From NCBI GenBank assembly GCA_019748195.1, contig JAIEPW010000018.1:132204-183861 (forward strand): a stretch of 51,658 nt of DNA. The letters run 5' to 3'. The position numbers and the translations under genes were made by a program. This DNA comes from Bryobacteraceae bacterium (GTDB lineage: Bacteria; Acidobacteriota; Terriglobia; Bryobacterales; Bryobacteraceae). The notes beneath the pieces are model-generated. The model was not told the DNA's origin, ran no database searches, and worked only from the letters and a program-made list of their open reading frames with translations. Shown here piece after piece: positions 17,320 to 26,113 of this stretch. Every line of letters starts with the position of its first letter. Positions within the stretch are counted from its first letter, which is position 1.

Positions 17320-17877
17320 ATGAAAACGAAGATTTTCTTACTGGCTCTGGCCGCGGCGGGCCTTTGTCAGGCCCAGGACTACCTGCGCAAATGGAACGTC
17401 TACGGAGCGGCCGGCTACGGATGGACGTCGGATGACGAAGGGTCCGTCGGCAATGGATTCGCCGGCGGTGGAGGCTTGGGCTACCGCTTCAACCGGCGCC
17501 TGGAAGCAGTGTTCGATATCAGCGCGTTCCGGCATCGCCGCGAGGGTGCGTTCGCCCGCGCCGAGTTCGCCGGCACGGGGCAATACTACACGGCCAATCT
17601 GCTCTATCACTTCTCCGGTTCGCGATTTCAACCTTACGTTCTCGGCGGGGCCGGGGGCATCGCATATCAGGTGGATCGAGGCATCGATCTGCCACGCGAT
17701 ACCAGCACCGGAGGCTTCGCCATCACGTTTGGGGGCGGCGCCAAGGCTTTTGTTTCTGAGAGGTTCTCGATTCGTCCCGAAGTGCGCGTTTATGCGGGAG
17801 GGCGGGGCGCGGTGGGCGGAATCGAGCCTCCCATCGTCAACATCCGATTTGCGATCGGGTTCGGATACCACTGGTAA
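17320..17877 (+). CDS. Outer-membrane beta-barrel protein (OmpA/OmpW-like size)
   Basis: 185 aa with a clear signal peptide (MKTKIFLLALAAAGLCQAQ). The rest alternates in the style of an eight-strand beta-barrel: WNVYGAAGYGWTSDD, GGGGLGYRFNRRLEAVFDISAF, ANLLYHFSGSRFQPYVLGGAGG, FSIRPEVRVYAGG. The last residues, FGYHW, end in an aromatic residue as outer-membrane barrels do. No peptidoglycan-binding domain is present. The role is unknown. It starts 11 bp after the phosphatase stop. Confidence 0.88.
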   Translation: MKTKIFLLALAAAGLCQAQDYLRKWNVYGAAGYGWTSDDEGSVGNGFAGGGGLGYRFNRRLEAVFDISAFRHRREGAFARAEFAGTGQYYTANLLYHFSGSRFQPYVLGGAGGIAYQVDRGIDLPRDTSTGGFAITFGGGAKAFVSERFSIRPEVRVYAGGRGAVGGIEPPIVNIRFAIGFGYHW

Positions 17878-17913
17878 CCGGCGATCCGGTTCCCGCGCAA
17901 CATACAATGGATC

Positions 17914-18381
17914 ATGCGCGCCCTTTTGGTGCTGTTTCTCACGTTTCCCCTTCTGGCGGCTGATCCGCGAAAGCAATTGACCGGCACCTGGAGACTGGTA
18001 TCCTACGAGCGCACAACGCCCGCGGGAATCACGGAAGCGCCGTTCGGCAAGACGCCGGCCGGACGCCTCATCTACGACGGTAAAGGCCGCATGTCGACTC
18101 ATATGATGCGACCCGGAAGGCCCTCGTTCTCCGAACCCCAACTGAGGAACGGTACGCCCGCGGAAATCGAGGCGGCATATCGGGGCTATCTCGCCTACTG
18201 GGGCACCTATACAGTCAACGCCAGGGACAAGGTGATTCTCCACCGGATCGAAGGCAGCCTGTATCCGAACTGGGTGGGATCCGAGCAGCGCCGGCCATTC
18301 TCGTTTGAGAGAGGCCGGCTGGTGCTGATTTCCGACTCGTCGTTGGGGCGGGCGAAGATCGTTTGGGAGAAGCTGCCGTAG
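17914..18381 (+). CDS. Lipocalin-like domain protein, exported
   Basis: 155 aa with a short signal peptide (MRALLVLFLTFPLLAA). The body matches the lipocalin-like family seen in many bacteria: LTGTWRLVSYERTTPAG, GRLIYDGKGRMSTHMMRPGRP, YWGTYTVNARDKVILHRIEGSLYPNWVG and a final strand RLVLISDSS. Function is not known; members may bind small hydrophobic ligands in the periplasm. It lies 36 bp after the barrel gene, same strand, probably co-transcribed. Confidence 0.85.
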   Translation: MRALLVLFLTFPLLAADPRKQLTGTWRLVSYERTTPAGITEAPFGKTPAGRLIYDGKGRMSTHMMRPGRPSFSEPQLRNGTPAEIEAAYRGYLAYWGTYTVNARDKVILHRIEGSLYPNWVGSEQRRPFSFERGRLVLISDSSLGRAKIVWEKLP

Positions 18382-18750
18382 GAGCCCGAAGAGAGGCTTA
18401 CGGCTTCCGCCGGTCCACCCGAATGGGGCTCGAGCCAGCCATCGCTCACCCGACTGTTCCACGGAATGAGGTTGGGTTTTGCGGTGGCGGGCGACGTGCG
18501 CCCCGAGGCCGAATTCCGCAACCACGGCTCGCCGAGGTCGCGAACCTCGGCTCGCCTCAACTCGGTGCGAGGCTCCACTTTCATCTGAACCTCCATTTCC
18601 GGCCGCGGACCCCTCTCGAGACCGCCAGCGGATCACGCCGGCGGTGTGATGGGCGCCGTGCCGATCACCTTGGCTTCCATGCGCTGCCGTGGGACCCGGG
18701 ATGCCCTTGTTAAAGCGGAAACGCAAGTATGACCACTTGACGGCGCGGGG
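18382..18750. other. Intergenic region of 369 bp between convergent genes
   Basis: No gene is supported here. A hairpin GCCGAGGT-CGCGA-ACCTCGGC lies near 18530-18551 but lacks a T tract. Open frames on both strands have arginine/proline-rich, non-protein-like composition. The region may hold terminators for the lipocalin gene and the thiolase, but none is clear. Confidence 0.4.
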
Positions 18751-19938
18751 CTAGTTCGCGAGTTCGAATAACCCCGCCGCGCCCTGCCCGCCGCCGATGC
18801 ACATGGTCACCACGCCGTAGCGAGCCTTCCGGCGCTGCATTTCATTCGCGATGGTGCCCACCAGTCGCGATCCGGTCATGCCGAAGGGGTGACCAATGGA
18901 GATGGATCCCCCGTTGACGTTCAGCTTCTCCATGGGAATGCCCAGGCGATCGCGGCAGTAAACCACTTGCACGGCGAAGGCTTCGTTCAATTCCCAAAGG
19001 TCGATATCATCCACCTTCATGCCCAACCGCTGGAGCAGTTTCGGCACGGCGAACACCGGCCCGATGCCCATTTCGTCGGGATCGCAGCCGGCGACGGAGA
19101 AACCGCGGAAGATCATCTTATAGGGGATCTTCAGCTCGTCGGCGCGCTGCCGGGACATCACCAGCGTTGCTGAGGCGCCGTCGGAAAGCTGCGAGGAATT
19201 TCCCGCCGTGACGCTGCCCTTGCCGCTGGTTTTGTCGAAGACGGCTGGCAGGCCCAGCAGACCCTCCAGGGTGGTGTCGGGACGGTTGCATTCGTCCTTG
19301 TCGGCGCAGACTTCCTCCGTGCCGATTTTTTCGCCCGTTTTCTTGTCCAGGATCGCGCGCGTCACCTTGAGGGGCGCGATCTCATCCTGGAAGAAACCTT
19401 CCTGCTGGGCGCGTGCGGTCCGCTTCTGGCTCTCCAGAGAATACTCGTCCTGAGCCTCGCGGGACACGTTGTAGCGTTTGGCGACAACTTCCGCGGTGTC
19501 GCCCATCACCATGTAGATGCCGGGCAGCTTCTCCTTCAATATGGGATTGGGATCGGAATCGCGCACCATCATGGTGATGCTCTCCACGCCGCCGCCGATG
19601 GCGGCGTCAGCGCCCTCCACCAGGATGTGGTGCGCCGCCATCGCCACCGACTGCAGGCCCGAGGAGCAAAAGCGGTTCACTGTGGTGCCCGGAACCGAGG
19701 TCGGCAGCCCGGCAAGCATCGCCGCCACGCGCGCGACGTTGCTTCCCTGCGCGCCGTGGGGCTGCCCGCAGCCCAGGATCACGTCGTGGATCTCGGCGGG
19801 GTCCAGTTGCGGCGTGCGCCGCAGCACTTCCCGAATGCAGTGCGCCGCCAGATCGTCGGGGCGCGTGATGTTGAATGACCCCCGGTGGGACTTCGTAAGC
19901 GCGGTTCGCGCGCTGGTGACAACAACAGCTTCTCGCAT
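18751..19938 (-). CDS. Thiolase (acetyl-CoA C-acetyltransferase / 3-ketoacyl-CoA thiolase)
   Basis: A 395-aa protein of normal thiolase length. The acyl-accepting cysteine is in [12 protein letters not shown] (C91), and the general-base residues are in [10 protein letters not shown] (H350) and CIGGGQG (C380). The N-terminus [19 protein letters not shown] and the internal [19 protein letters not shown] block are typical. It either condenses two acetyl-CoA or cleaves 3-ketoacyl-CoA; the sequence alone does not decide between AtoB- and FadA-type. No beta-oxidation partner (fadB) is adjacent. Confidence 0.96.
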   Translation of the reverse strand: MREAVVVTSARTALTKSHRGSFNITRPDDLAAHCIREVLRRTPQLDPAEIHDVILGCGQPHGAQGSNVARVAAMLAGLPTSVPGTTVNRFCSSGLQSVAMAAHHILVEGADAAIGGGVESITMMVRDSDPNPILKEKLPGIYMVMGDTAEVVAKRYNVSREAQDEYSLESQKRTARAQQEGFFQDEIAPLKVTRAILDKKTGEKIGTEEVCADKDECNRPDTTLEGLLGLPAVFDKTSGKGSVTAGNSSQLSDGASATLVMSRQRADELKIPYKMIFRGFSVAGCDPDEMGIGPVFAVPKLLQRLGMKVDDIDLWELNEAFAVQVVYCRDRLGIPMEKLNVNGGSISIGHPFGMTGSRLVGTIANEMQRRKARYGVVTMCIGGGQGAAGLFELAN

Positions 19939-20034
19939 GGGTATCCTGTAGGTCCTTTCCGGCTAGAGTAGCATCTGGCCCGGCGGAACCGGCCCGCTGC
20001 GTAGTGGAACTGTCAAGTGAAAGATGGCCGGTGG

Positions 20035-20067
20035 GAAAGAGAAAGGCCGGGCGCGAAGCCCGGCCTT
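20035..20067 (-). terminator. Rho-independent-type terminator of the second receptor
   Basis: AAGGCCGGGC (20043-20052) and GCCCGGCCTT (20058-20067) form a 10-bp stem with the loop GCGAA. Read on the minus strand the stem is followed by TTTCTCTTTCCC. It lies 28 bp past the receptor stop at 20096. Confidence 0.8.
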
Positions 20068-20095
20068 GGTTGCCATCGGTGAATGGATCAGACCC

Positions 20096-23000
20096 TTACC
20101 ACAGGAACCGCGCGTTGATCTGGATGTTGCGCGATAGCGTGTTGGTGGCCTGGTAGTAGCCGAAGTTCGCCGGCGTGTTCAGCAGGGCTCCGGGCAGAGT
20201 GAACGACGTGTTGTTGAACACGTTGAAGATCTGGCCCTGAAGCTGGAAGCGATAGCGCTCCGTGAGGCGGAATTCCTTGCCGACGGTCCAGTCGAACAAG
20301 GTCATTCCGTTCTGCCGGAGAACGTTGCGGCCCATGTTGCCGAACTGTCCGAGCAGCGGGAAGGTCATCCCCGAGTTCGCGGCCAGGTTCGGATTGTTGG
20401 CGCCGGCGCCCGGATCGGGGCGGAACTGGAAGTTCAGCGGTCCGCTGACGTTCGGACGGATCGTATGATTCGCCACGGGATTGTTCACCCGGAGCGAAGT
20501 GTCAAGCAATCCGAGGCGTTGCCCGGTGATGACGTTCTGCGGCAGGCCCGAGTTCACCTGGAAAATGCCGGAGAACTGCCAGCCGCCCAGGGTGTGCTTC
20601 AAGAAGCCGTTATTGCTGGTCTTGAAGAACGGCAGATCCCAGACATGGCTGAGCACGAAGCGATGCGGCATGTCGTGCGCCGACACCGCGCGATTCTCGC
20701 GCCAGTTGTCGGGATTCTGGGCCACCTGAACGTCATTGATCAGGATGCCCAGCGCGTCCGACGCGTTGTCAATCGACTTGGACCAGGTGTAGGCTGCGTT
20801 GAAAGTGAAGCCCTTGGCGAAGCGCTTCTGCGCGCTGAATTGGAAGGAGTGGAAGTTGGCGTTGGCGCCGGACTCCACCAGGGTCATGTAGCCGAAGCGG
20901 GGATCCAGGCGGTTTGTGGGCGTCCCTGGACCCGGGTTGGCGCCGGCCTGGATGGCCAGGTAGCGCGCCAGGTTGGCCTGCTCCTCCGCGGGGGAATTGG
21001 ACACGGGAATCTGGCTGGACGGAACGTTGTTGGGAGTCCGGGTAAGCTGCAGGTAGTTGGACTTGGTCCCGACGTAGCCCGCGCGCATCACGATGCCCGC
21101 CAGGTCGCGCTCCACCGTGAAGTTCCACTGGTGGATCTGGGGATTGCGGAGATTCTGATCCACCGCGGCCACGGAGCCGAAGTTGCGGATGGCCGTGCCG
21201 AAGCTTCCCACAAGCCCCTGACCCGAGGCTTGGAAGGGAGCGGAGTAGCTCGCCAGCGCCGCGTACGAATTCGCGCCTTGGAACGCACTCTCGGTCAGCA
21301 GGTACATGAAGGGTGGCGCGAAGCGCAGGTTGGTGATCGGGTTCAGGAAGGCGAAGTCATAGGCCAGACCGTAGCCCGTGCGAATGGCCCACTTGCCGCC
21401 GCCGGGATTCCAGGACAACCCGACGCGAGGCGCCCAATTGTACTGATTTCTGGAGGCGCGTTGGACCGGCTCGAACGCTCCCAACGGGCCCGTTCCCGCG
21501 CCGCCCATGGCAGCCGTGCTGTTGAGGTTCAGGTTCGACAGGATGCCGTTAACCTCGGTCGCGCCGAGATTGCCCTCGAAACGGAGGCCGAGGTTGAGGG
21601 TCATCGTGCGGCTCACCCGCCAGTCATCCTGGAAGAAGGCGAAGTGACTCGACACGCGATTGCCTCGGACCGAGTTTCCGAACCGCTGCGAGTAGCTGGT
21701 GGGCGTGCCCGCGGCGAACGCCGCGAAATTGGCGAAGTTGTACTGGCCGCGCGTGACCGCTTCGAAATAGCTGTTGGCCTGAATCCGGTTGAATTCATAT
21801 CCGCCCTTGAAGGTGTGCGTTCCCAAGGTGTAGGTGACCGTGTTCAGGTACTGATAGGTATTCTGCGTGCGGCCCTGCGGTCCGCCGGTCCAGGTGTTCA
21901 GGTCAGCGGTGGCATCCAGGAAGTTGATATAAGGCTGCAGGTTCGACGCGGAAGGCGCGAAGTCCGGCGTGCTGCGGCCGTAGGACGCGAGCAAGTTGTA
22001 CACCATGCGCGGAGTGAAGGTCCGCGTATAGGACGCGGTGGCATTGGTGTCGCGGCCCGCCAGCAGCGCGCCGTTACCAAGCAGGTTGGAACTCACAAAC
22101 GTCAGCCCCGTGTTGGTGCCCGCGGTGTCGTTCTGGCCAATGCGGCCGAAGAAGCTGTCCTTCTCGGAGATGTTCCAGTTGATCTTGGCCGAATACGCCC
22201 AGGAATCGGTGAAGTTCGGCGCCTGGTTGCTGACCGTGCCGCTCGGTGAGGAAACGCCGTTGGAAGCATCCCACAGCCGGCGCGATGTCGGGTCCGTGAT
22301 GCTGGCAACCTGCGACGGTGTCGGAACGGTGGCGATTCGCGTCCCGCCCGCCCCGCGGATGTAGTTCCATTCGCCCGTTCCGAACCAGAACAGCTTGTCC
22401 TTGATGAGACGTCCGCCAAGAGCGGTCCCGAAGCGGTTGTCGCGGGTGATGGTCGCCTTGCCGGTGCGATCGAAGTAGTCGCGCGCGTTCAGCTTGTCGT
22501 TCCGGAAAAACTCAAACACGGAGCCGTGAAACTCATTGCTGCCGCTCTTGGTGATGATCTGGAACTGCGAGTTCGCGTTGCGCCCGAACTCCGCCGAGAA
22601 GTTGTTGGTGATGAAGTTGACTTCCTGAATACCGTCAAGCGGCACCGTGCCCAGACCCACCGAGCCGCTGATGCTGACGTCGGTGGCGGTGGCGTTGTCC
22701 AGCGTGATGTTGTTGCCGCGTCCGCGGCCGCCATTCACGTTGAAGTTGCCGAAGCCTTGAAATCCATTGTTGTCCTGCGGCGGGAAAGGCGAGACGCCCG
22801 GCGCCGTCTGCGCGAGCGCCAGAATGCCGGCCGTCGCCGTGTTCAGGGGCAGATTCCCCACTTCCTTGGTCGTCGTGGTGGTCGCCAACTGCGCGTTCAC
22901 CGTGTTGATCTGAACCGCGGAATCCGTCACCACTACTTCCTGCCGGGTGGTGGCGACTTCCAGTCCGAACTTCAATTCCTGCACCTGGCCGGAACTGACC

Positions 23001-23275
23001 GTCGTCTGCGTCTTTGCGCCGCCGAAGCCGCCGGCTTCCGCCTGCACTTCATAGCGTCCCGTATTCAACAGCGTGAAGCGCACGGAGCCGTCGCCGGACG
23101 TCGTCAGCGTGCGGCTCGCCCCCGTTTCCAGATTGCGTAGCGTAACCGTCGCGTTCGGAATCACAGCGCCGCTGCGATCCGTTACGGTCACGAAAATGTC
23201 GCCGGTGATCTGCGCAAACAGGCTGGTGCTTAGACAAGCCAGGATTGCCAAAATCCAAATTGTTTTTCGAGCCAT
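20096..23275 (-). CDS. Oar-like TonB-dependent outer-membrane receptor (second copy)
   Basis: A 1059-aa protein. It has a signal peptide (~1-22, LACLSTSLFAQ), a carboxypeptidase-regulatory-like domain (ITGDIFVTVTDRSGAVIPNATVTLRN), and a plug region with GIQEVNFITNNFSAEFGRNANSQFQIITKSGSNEFHG. A long barrel ends in NARFLW. It is clearly paralogous in architecture to the receptor at 5410, but the two differ throughout and this one lacks the CxxC pairs. A GGGAG ribosome-binding site precedes the ATG. The ligand is unknown. It stands alone, with its own terminator. Confidence 0.94.
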   Translation of the reverse strand: MARKTIWILAILACLSTSLFAQITGDIFVTVTDRSGAVIPNATVTLRNLETGASRTLTTSGDGSVRFTLLNTGRYEVQAEAGGFGGAKTQTTVSSGQVQELKFGLEVATTRQEVVVTDSAVQINTVNAQLATTTTTKEVGNLPLNTATAGILALAQTAPGVSPFPPQDNNGFQGFGNFNVNGGRGRGNNITLDNATATDVSISGSVGLGTVPLDGIQEVNFITNNFSAEFGRNANSQFQIITKSGSNEFHGSVFEFFRNDKLNARDYFDRTGKATITRDNRFGTALGGRLIKDKLFWFGTGEWNYIRGAGGTRIATVPTPSQVASITDPTSRRLWDASNGVSSPSGTVSNQAPNFTDSWAYSAKINWNISEKDSFFGRIGQNDTAGTNTGLTFVSSNLLGNGALLAGRDTNATASYTRTFTPRMVYNLLASYGRSTPDFAPSASNLQPYINFLDATADLNTWTGGPQGRTQNTYQYLNTVTYTLGTHTFKGGYEFNRIQANSYFEAVTRGQYNFANFAAFAAGTPTSYSQRFGNSVRGNRVSSHFAFFQDDWRVSRTMTLNLGLRFEGNLGATEVNGILSNLNLNSTAAMGGAGTGPLGAFEPVQRASRNQYNWAPRVGLSWNPGGGKWAIRTGYGLAYDFAFLNPITNLRFAPPFMYLLTESAFQGANSYAALASYSAPFQASGQGLVGSFGTAIRNFGSVAAVDQNLRNPQIHQWNFTVERDLAGIVMRAGYVGTKSNYLQLTRTPNNVPSSQIPVSNSPAEEQANLARYLAIQAGANPGPGTPTNRLDPRFGYMTLVESGANANFHSFQFSAQKRFAKGFTFNAAYTWSKSIDNASDALGILINDVQVAQNPDNWRENRAVSAHDMPHRFVLSHVWDLPFFKTSNNGFLKHTLGGWQFSGIFQVNSGLPQNVITGQRLGLLDTSLRVNNPVANHTIRPNVSGPLNFQFRPDPGAGANNPNLAANSGMTFPLLGQFGNMGRNVLRQNGMTLFDWTVGKEFRLTERYRFQLQGQIFNVFNNTSFTLPGALLNTPANFGYYQATNTLSRNIQINARFLW

Positions 23276-23291
23276 ATGTTGTCTCCCAAAG

Positions 23292-23344
23292 CGATAGTCC
23301 CGGCCGGACTGCTCGCGCGCTCCGGTGGAACCTTCGGACTATCG
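23292..23344. repeat. 9-bp inverted repeat in the leader of the second receptor
   Basis: CGATAGTCC (23292-23300) and GGACTATCG (23336-23344) are exact reverse complements, 35 bp apart, 17-69 bp upstream of the receptor ATG. They could form a stem in the mRNA leader or be paired half-sites. Confidence 0.4.
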
Positions 23345-23462
23345 AAGCACGCGAAGTGCCAGTGGCCGGACGCAGTACCGCGGGGCAGAATGCGGATTCC
23401 CGGTGCGAATCAACAGAGCCCCTCTCGATTTCGGGAAACGGTCTTTGGAAATTGGAATTCCG

Positions 23463-24641
23463 TCACGCAGCGAGTAGCCCGGCAATTGCATTTAAGAACA
23501 GCATTAGCAACGCCAGCGGGATCAGGCGCTTCCAGCCGAGGTTCATCAACTGGTCATACCGCAGACGGGGGAGCGTACCCCGTAACCAGAAAAGAAGATA
23601 GAGAACCAAGCCGAGTTTCAGGAAGAACCAAAATGGCGCAATTAGAACATGGTTGACGGCGGGGACTAGGAAGATCAGGCCAGCGCTGACCAGCGCCGCC
23701 GCCACTGCTGTCAGGAACACCCTCTGCCAGGGCCGGCGCACCTTCCTGACAAGCATCAGCGTGGCGGCGCCGGAGCCGCCAATCAGCAACACCGGGAACG
23801 CGAAGTTCAGCGGGAGCTCCAGCCACGCCACGTTCGGGAACGGGCGCAGCCATCCGCCGAAAAAGAGCACCACGGTGACGCCGCAAATCACGAAGGCGTG
23901 CGCGTATTCGCCGAGCATGAACAGCGCCCAGCGAAATCCGCTGTACTCGGTGTGAAACCCCGCCACCAGCTCGGACTCGGCTTCCGGAAGATCGAACGGC
24001 GCCCGATTCGTCTCGGCCACCGCCGCAATCAGAAAGATTCCGAAAGTCACAATCATCAGGCCATAGTTGTCGAAGACGAACCACACGCCGCGGCGTTGTT
24101 GCGCCCGCACGATCTCCACCATGCTCAGCGAGCTTGCCGACATCACCGGCGCGAGCATGGCCAGCGTCACCGCGACTTCGTAACTCACCAGTTGCGCCGC
24201 GCCGCGCAGCGATCCCAGCAGCGAGTAGTGGCTGTTCGAGGCCCAGCCGCCCAGCGTCATCCCGAGCACGCCGACGGCGCCCAGAGCGCTGATGATCAGC
24301 AGTCCGACGTTCATGTCGGCGACGTACAGCCGCTCGCCGAAGGGCAGTAGCGCGATCGCGGTGAGGCCGGTGAAGGCGGCGATCAGCGGGGCCATCCAGA
24401 ACAGCGCCTTGTCCGCGCCCGCCGGCACCACGTCTTCCTTCAGCAGCAGCTTCAGCGCGTCGGCCAGCGGCTGCAGCAGGCCGTGCGGACCCGCGCGCAT
24501 GGGACCCAGGCGCGCCTGCATATCGGCCAGAATCTTGCGCTCGATGTGCACCAGGTATCCGGTGACCAGCGGAAAGCCGAGGACGATCAGCGCCGTAAGC
24601 AATAGCGGCGTGAACAGCGGATGCGAGATCAGCTCCTGCAT
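23463..24641 (-). CDS. nuoH: NADH-quinone oxidoreductase subunit H
   Basis: A 392-aa integral membrane protein with about eight transmembrane segments. It matches NuoH: the quinone-site region ERKILADMQARLGPMRAGPHGLLQPLADALKLLLKED, and AETNRAPFDLPEAESELVAGFHTEYSGFRWALFMLGEYA. It joins the peripheral arm to the membrane arm of complex I. It is the last gene of the cluster, 2 bp after nuoN, whereas in most bacteria nuoH lies between nuoG and nuoI. The order here is a rearrangement. Confidence 0.97.
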   Translation of the reverse strand: MQELISHPLFTPLLLTALIVLGFPLVTGYLVHIERKILADMQARLGPMRAGPHGLLQPLADALKLLLKEDVVPAGADKALFWMAPLIAAFTGLTAIALLPFGERLYVADMNVGLLIISALGAVGVLGMTLGGWASNSHYSLLGSLRGAAQLVSYEVAVTLAMLAPVMSASSLSMVEIVRAQQRRGVWFVFDNYGLMIVTFGIFLIAAVAETNRAPFDLPEAESELVAGFHTEYSGFRWALFMLGEYAHAFVICGVTVVLFFGGWLRPFPNVAWLELPLNFAFPVLLIGGSGAATLMLVRKVRRPWQRVFLTAVAAALVSAGLIFLVPAVNHVLIAPFWFFLKLGLVLYLLFWLRGTLPRLRYDQLMNLGWKRLIPLALLMLFLNAIAGLLAA

Positions 24642-24643
24642 GG

Positions 24644-26113
24644 CTATCGCACCAGCGCCCCCGCCGCGAAGCGCAGAAACGGTTCCGGGAACAAGCCCAG
24701 CAGCAGCGTCGCGACCCCGGATATCGCCACGGCAACGTTCATTCCGATGCTGGAAGCAAGCGGCCCCGGCTCGCCTTGCGTCATGTACATCCCGCGCACG
24801 ATGCGGAAGTAGTAATAGAGGCTGACCGCGACGTATAGGGCCGCGATCACCGCCAGCACGGCGTGCCCGGTCTCAAGTAAGGAAAGGAAGATGTAGTACT
24901 TGCCCAGAAACCCGCCCGTGGGCGGAATTCCCGCCAGCGACAGCAGGAACACGAGCATCGCCGCCGCGTACAAAGGGTGCCGCGCCCCGAGCCCGTTCAA
25001 ATCCGACAGGTCCTCTTCCAGCATTCCGGAGGTGCGTGTTCGGATCGCGATCAGCACCATTAGCACGCCCAGGTTCGCGAACATGTATATCGCCAGGTAC
25101 ACCGCGATGCCGCGTAAGCCGGTCGTGTTGCCGGCGACCAGGCCCAGCAGCAGATATCCCGCGTGGGAAACCGAGCTATAGGCGATTAGCCGCTTCACGT
25201 TCTCCTGGGTCAGCGCGGCGAAGTTCCCGATCACCAGGGTCGCCACGGCGACGCCGGCGACCAGCGGACGCCATTCCTGATCGAGCGGCGATAAAGGTCC
25301 GTTGAAGAGACGCAGCAGCAGCGCGAACGATGCCGCCTGGGACGCAACCGACAGGTACGCGGTCACCGCGGTGGGAGCCCCCGCATAGGCGTCCGGCGCC
25401 CACATGTGGAACGGAGCGGCGGAAACCTTGAACAGCACGCCGGCCAGAATAGTAGCCATGGCCAGCGCCGTGATCGCGTCCAGGGAGCCCCGGGTGAAAA
25501 TCGCGCGGCGGATTTCCTCCAGATTTGTCGAACCGCTTAGTCCGTAGAGCAGCGAAAACCCGTACGCCAGCAGGCTGCTCGAAAAACTTCCAAGCAAGAA
25601 GTACTTGATGGCCGCTTCATTTGACCGGCGCTCGCGCTTCAGAAATCCCACCAGCACATAGAAGCTCAGGGCCATCAGTTCCAGCCCGAGGAACATCGTG
25701 ATCAGATCCGCTCCGGAGGCGAGAAAGAACATGCCGGAACACGCGAGCAGGATCAGGCCGTAGTATTCGGCGCGATGTTCGCCCTCGATCTCCAGGTAGC
25801 GGTACGAGATCAGGGTTACGATCGCCGCGGCCGCCAGGAACAGCCAGTCGAAGTACAGGGAGAAGCTGTCGATCGTGAATGAACCTGAGAAGGCGACGAT
25901 GCGGCTGCCCGGCGCGGACAGCGCCTGATGCTGCCGGAGGAGCGCGATCGCGGCCGAAGCGAGACCCAGCAGAGTGAAGCCGACCAGCCAGCGGGTTCGC
26001 GCCGGGCCCTTCGGCATCAGAAACTCGAGCAGCAGAATCGCTGACCCGAACAAGACCAGCATCAGCGCCGGCAGCAGCGCGAAATGATCCGCGGACGTGT
26101 AATAGCCGCTCAT
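24644..26113 (-). CDS. nuoN: NADH-quinone oxidoreductase subunit N
   Basis: A 489-aa antiporter-like membrane subunit with about 14 transmembrane segments. The proton-conducting domain is recognisable in FFLASGADLITMFLGLELMALSFYVLVGFLKRERRSNEAAIKYFLLGSF and in AYSSVSHAGYLLLGL. Its ATG overlaps the nuoM stop by 4 bp (ATGA). Confidence 0.97.
   Translation of the reverse strand: MSGYYTSADHFALLPALMLVLFGSAILLLEFLMPKGPARTRWLVGFTLLGLASAAIALLRQHQALSAPGSRIVAFSGSFTIDSFSLYFDWLFLAAAAIVTLISYRYLEIEGEHRAEYYGLILLACSGMFFLASGADLITMFLGLELMALSFYVLVGFLKRERRSNEAAIKYFLLGSFSSSLLAYGFSLLYGLSGSTNLEEIRRAIFTRGSLDAITALAMATILAGVLFKVSAAPFHMWAPDAYAGAPTAVTAYLSVASQAASFALLLRLFNGPLSPLDQEWRPLVAGVAVATLVIGNFAALTQENVKRLIAYSSVSHAGYLLLGLVAGNTTGLRGIAVYLAIYMFANLGVLMVLIAIRTRTSGMLEEDLSDLNGLGARHPLYAAAMLVFLLSLAGIPPTGGFLGKYYIFLSLLETGHAVLAVIAALYVAVSLYYYFRIVRGMYMTQGEPGPLASSIGMNVAVAISGVATLLLGLFPEPFLRFAAGALVR

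Noticed and set aside
17338-18726. 462-codon open frame opposite the barrel and lipocalin genes
   Set aside because: Both genes on the plus strand have signal peptides and family motifs. The antisense frame has none.
20465-22249. 594-codon open frame opposite the second receptor gene
   Set aside because: It is antisense to a clear receptor gene. The composition is Arg/Val/Gly/Ala-rich and no family motif is present. It is a product of high-GC codon bias.
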